Shown piece by piece: positions 6,296-7,629 of a stretch of DNA of 7,629 bases; the first letter of the stretch is position 1, and each line of letters begins with the position of its first letter. Under the pieces are notes generated by a model, which ran no database searches, had not been told where the DNA came from, and saw only the letters and a program-made list of their open reading frames with translations. The stretch comes from Bacilli bacterium (GTDB lineage Bacteria > Bacillota_I > Bacilli_A > RF39 > UBA660), in the NCBI GenBank assembly GCA_017476705.1, contig JAFUZI010000034.1, forward strand, positions 1 through 7,629, given 5' to 3'. Position numbers and translations under genes: made by a program.

Positions 6296-7249
6296 ATGAA
6301 AAATGGATTTACTTTAATAGAACTTTTAGCAACTATTATAATACTTGCAATAATATCTTTAATAGCATATCCTGTTATGACTGGTCTAATTGAAGATAAT
6401 AAAAAAAGAGGAGCAGTGCAAAGTGCTGTTGGATATATAAAAGTTGTAGATGATCAAATGGTTTATGGAGATATAAGTGATTCAAAAAAAATCACACCAG
6501 GTTTATATGATGTTCCAATGGACTCTATTTATGGAGTTACATTTAAAGGAGAAGCTCCAAGCTCTGGATGGGTAGAAGTAGTTGATGATAAAGTAAATAG
6601 ATATTCACTAGTAATTAGAGGATATGTAATAAGTTATGATGGTGAGACTAAAACAGTAGTTAAAGGAAATGAGGCAGTAAAAAAGCCAGTAGTTTATCCA
6701 AGCGTTGTATATAGTAAAGCTAGTGGTGGAACACATGTAGGATATCCAATCGACGCAAATCAAGATATGGGAGATAAATATGTTTGGACAAATATAAATG
6801 TTGGTATTCCATTCAATTCACAAGCTGAATGTAATCAAAGCGGTGGCTCAAATGAACAGTGTGTTTTACAAAATTTTAAAACACCAAATCTAGATTATAA
6901 AGAAAGCCCAGATGCAAGTTGGGAATTCTATTTGAAACACACACTAAATTCAAATGGTGTTATAGAAGAGATAGATGTATGTGGTAAACATAATGGACAA
7001 GAATTTTGTTTAGAGAGAAGCGCAGATGGTTCTAAATATGAACAAAACAAAACTTTATTACTAAATACATTTGGAAACGATAGCTGCTATGTCCCTTCTT
7101 CCGAAATATACTGCAGAGATGGTTCTGACTATGCGAATGCGAATGCTGTTGGTAATGCTTATGTGGGTCACGCCACTGTTGGATGTGACGTCGCTGGCGG
7201 TGGTGCAGCTAGATGCTTTAATTTGGATGTTCCCGAAGGCATTAGTTAG
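6296..7249 (+). CDS. Prepilin-like surface protein with Cys-paired, GC-rich variable C-terminus
   Basis: This 317-residue protein starts at ATG 6296, 7 bases after a weak AGG ribosome site. It opens with a short prepilin leader, MKNG/FTLIE: cleavage after G4, Glu at mature position 5, then a hydrophobic helix to about residue 30. Apart from this N-terminus it differs from the two prepilins at 1-2156. The ectodomain has exactly eight cysteines in four C-x8/9-C pairs: 179/189, 229/238, 264/273 and 297/307. These suggest four disulfide-closed hairpins formed outside the cell. The last 60 or so codons (from about 7070) differ from the rest of the gene in being GC-rich and poor in A, with many C- or T-ending Gly, Ala, Tyr, Asp and Val codons. 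I recall related gut Bacilli prepilins ending in a hypervariable module with conserved Cys and Gly-Ser spacing, which this resembles (memory, not a search). A role as displayed binding protein or minor pilin is inferred. It is monocistronic. Confidence 0.88.
   Translation: MKNGFTLIELLATIIILAIISLIAYPVMTGLIEDNKKRGAVQSAVGYIKVVDDQMVYGDISDSKKITPGLYDVPMDSIYGVTFKGEAPSSGWVEVVDDKVNRYSLVIRGYVISYDGETKTVVKGNEAVKKPVVYPSVVYSKASGGTHVGYPIDANQDMGDKYVWTNINVGIPFNSQAECNQSGGSNEQCVLQNFKTPNLDYKESPDASWEFYLKHTLNSNGVIEEIDVCGKHNGQEFCLERSADGSKYEQNKTLLLNTFGNDSCYVPSSEIYCRDGSDYANANAVGNAYVGHATVGCDVAGGGAARCFNLDVPEGIS
7070..7249 (+). other. Candidate hypervariable region at the 3' end of the prepilin gene (possible DGR variable repeat)
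   Basis: The base composition jumps here. Hand counts give 17 A in 7141-7240, against 37 A in 6301-6400 of the same gene. GC over 7081-7340 is about 47%, against about 24% near the gene's start. Position at the extreme 3' end of a secreted-protein gene, adenine depletion on the coding strand and hairpins just downstream all match what is known of DGR variable repeats. No reverse transcriptase or template repeat is in the window, so the assignment is a hypothesis. Transfer from a GC-richer source is the main alternative. Confidence 0.45.
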
Positions 7250-7340
7250 ATGATTCGCCATCTTTTAATCTTGAATCCCTATTTCCCTCATCGATGATGA
7301 GTGGGTATTGGTGCCGAACGACAGTGTAGGCACAGGATAG
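7248..7340 (+). other. GC-rich non-coding segment with three short hairpins after the variable gene
   Basis: Three small inverted repeats follow the stop codon. AGATG/CATCT (7248-7252/7259-7263) has a 6-nt loop and then TTTT. CTCATC-like arms (7287-7292/7296-7301) have a 3-nt loop and extend by two pairs past a bulged T. GTGCC/GGCAC (7311-7315/7329-7333) has a 13-nt loop. The segment is clearly richer in GC than the flanking DNA and has no credible ORF. It may be a homing signal/cruciform for retrotransfer, a conserved 3' UTR, or a small RNA. The first hairpin could act as a weak terminator. Confidence 0.4.
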
Positions 7341-7424
7341 AAAATAAAAAAATGTGTAAAGTAATAAAAAAATATAATAAACACTTTAAAATATTAATAT
7401 TCTAAAAAGACATTGTAATTTTAT

Positions 7425-7453
7425 AAGACTAAATGAATCATTTGGTCTTTTTT
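7425..7453 (+). terminator. Rho-independent terminator upstream of prfA
   Basis: AAGACTAAAT (7425-7434) pairs with ATTTGGTCTT (7440-7449), with one G-U pair, around a GAATC loop. A T-rich tail follows to 7453. It would end any transcript from the preceding prepilin or from the GC-rich non-coding segment. Confidence 0.85.
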
Positions 7454-7454
7454 C

Positions 7455-7483
7455 TTGATAAAAATATATATTTATAGTATAAT
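7455..7483 (+). promoter_or_regulatory. Strong sigma-A promoter of prfA
   Basis: TTGATA (7455-7460, 5/6) and TATAAT (7478-7483, perfect) are separated by the optimal 17 bp. They lie just after the terminator and 23 bp before the prfA start codon. Confidence 0.88.
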
Positions 7484-7506
7484 TTATAAGCGACGGAGGG
7501 ATTAAT

Positions 7507-7629
7507 ATGATAGAACGTTTAAATACAATTGAAGCTAGATATAATGAATTAACAGAAGAATTAATGAAACCTGAAACTATTTCTAATGTTAAAAGAACAC
7601 TAGAGATAACTAAAGAACAAGCTGGCTTA
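7507..7629 (+). CDS. prfA: Peptide chain release factor 1, N-terminal part (runs off window)
   Basis: ATG 7507 follows GGAGG (7495-7499) with a 7-base spacing, and 41 codons are open to the window edge. The visible residues (MIERLNTIEARYNELTEEL... then ISNVKRTLEITKEQ) match the start of bacterial RF1: the first helical domain, with the usual LxxIExRYxEL and the later KEQ segment. RF1 ends translation at UAA and UAG. The decoding PxT motif and the GGQ catalytic loop lie beyond the window. RF2 has a similar N-terminus, but the short distance from Met to the ERL/IEARY helix fits RF1 better. It begins a new transcription unit. Confidence 0.85.
   Translation, partial: MIERLNTIEARYNELTEELMKPETISNVKRTLEITKEQAGL

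Noticed and set aside
7131..7150. Short tandem ATGCGA repeat in the third prepilin
   Set aside because: Only two full units plus a partial one; a change would not be expected to act as a regulatory switch, and chance is likely.
7061..7261. Opposite-strand and alternate-frame ORFs over the GC-rich prepilin end (also + strand 7071-7253)
   Set aside because: They exist only because the segment is GC-rich. Neither has a ribosome site or recognisable product, while the prepilin frame is continuous with its cysteine pattern.
1..7629. CRISPR array, tRNA or rRNA gene, insertion sequence
   Set aside because: No regularly spaced repeats, cloverleaf-like segments, rRNA-like stretches, transposase motifs or terminal inverted repeats were seen.

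Overview
The window is very AT-rich. Hand counts in ordinary coding stretches give about 22-28% GC. Gene order and protein style point to an uncultured, low-GC, gut-type member of the Bacilli (RF39/Mollicutes-like or Erysipelotrichales-like). This placement is inference from base composition, strong AGGAGG-type ribosome binding sites and a prepilin family I associate with such genomes. One gene ends in TGA and tryptophan is encoded by TGG, so the standard bacterial code fits. Every supported gene lies on the + strand.

Layout. (1) 1-2156: two tandem prepilin-like surface protein genes, the first missing its start at the window edge. They share an almost identical N-terminal module (about 94% nucleotide identity over about 365 bp) and switch to very different C-terminal domains after a Gly/Ser/Asn linker. 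The second has its own terminator-insulated promoter, in which nine consecutive G residues fill half of the spacer between -35 and -10. This is the classic design of a phase-variable promoter. (2) 2197-4312: a ClpX-like AAA+ unfoldase with an intact ATPase core, pore loop and IGF (ClpP-docking) loop. In place of the ClpX zinc finger it has an unrecognised N-terminal region of about 330 residues. Its leader can fold into two mutually exclusive hairpins, one of which covers the ribosome binding site. (3) 4362-6165: hisS (histidyl-tRNA synthetase) and a small tail-anchored membrane protein. (4) 6259-7340: a third prepilin-like gene. Its last 60 or so codons and about 90 bp of following non-coding DNA are abruptly GC-rich (about 47%) and poor in adenine. 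These codons have the look of a hypervariable C-terminal module, and a diversity-generating retroelement (DGR) variable region is the leading hypothesis. (5) 7455-7629: a consensus promoter and the first 41 codons of prfA (release factor 1).

How it may work together. The housekeeping genes hisS and prfA look like fixed landmarks. Between them sit surface-exposed pseudopilin/adhesin genes that appear diversified in three ways: promoter slippage at a G tract, exchange of C-terminal domains behind a conserved secretion/anchoring module, and possibly adenine-directed mutagenesis of a C-terminal tip. No pilus assembly ATPase, prepilin peptidase, reverse transcriptase or template repeat is visible here. 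Export by a type IV pilus-like machine and the DGR link therefore both depend on genes outside the window.
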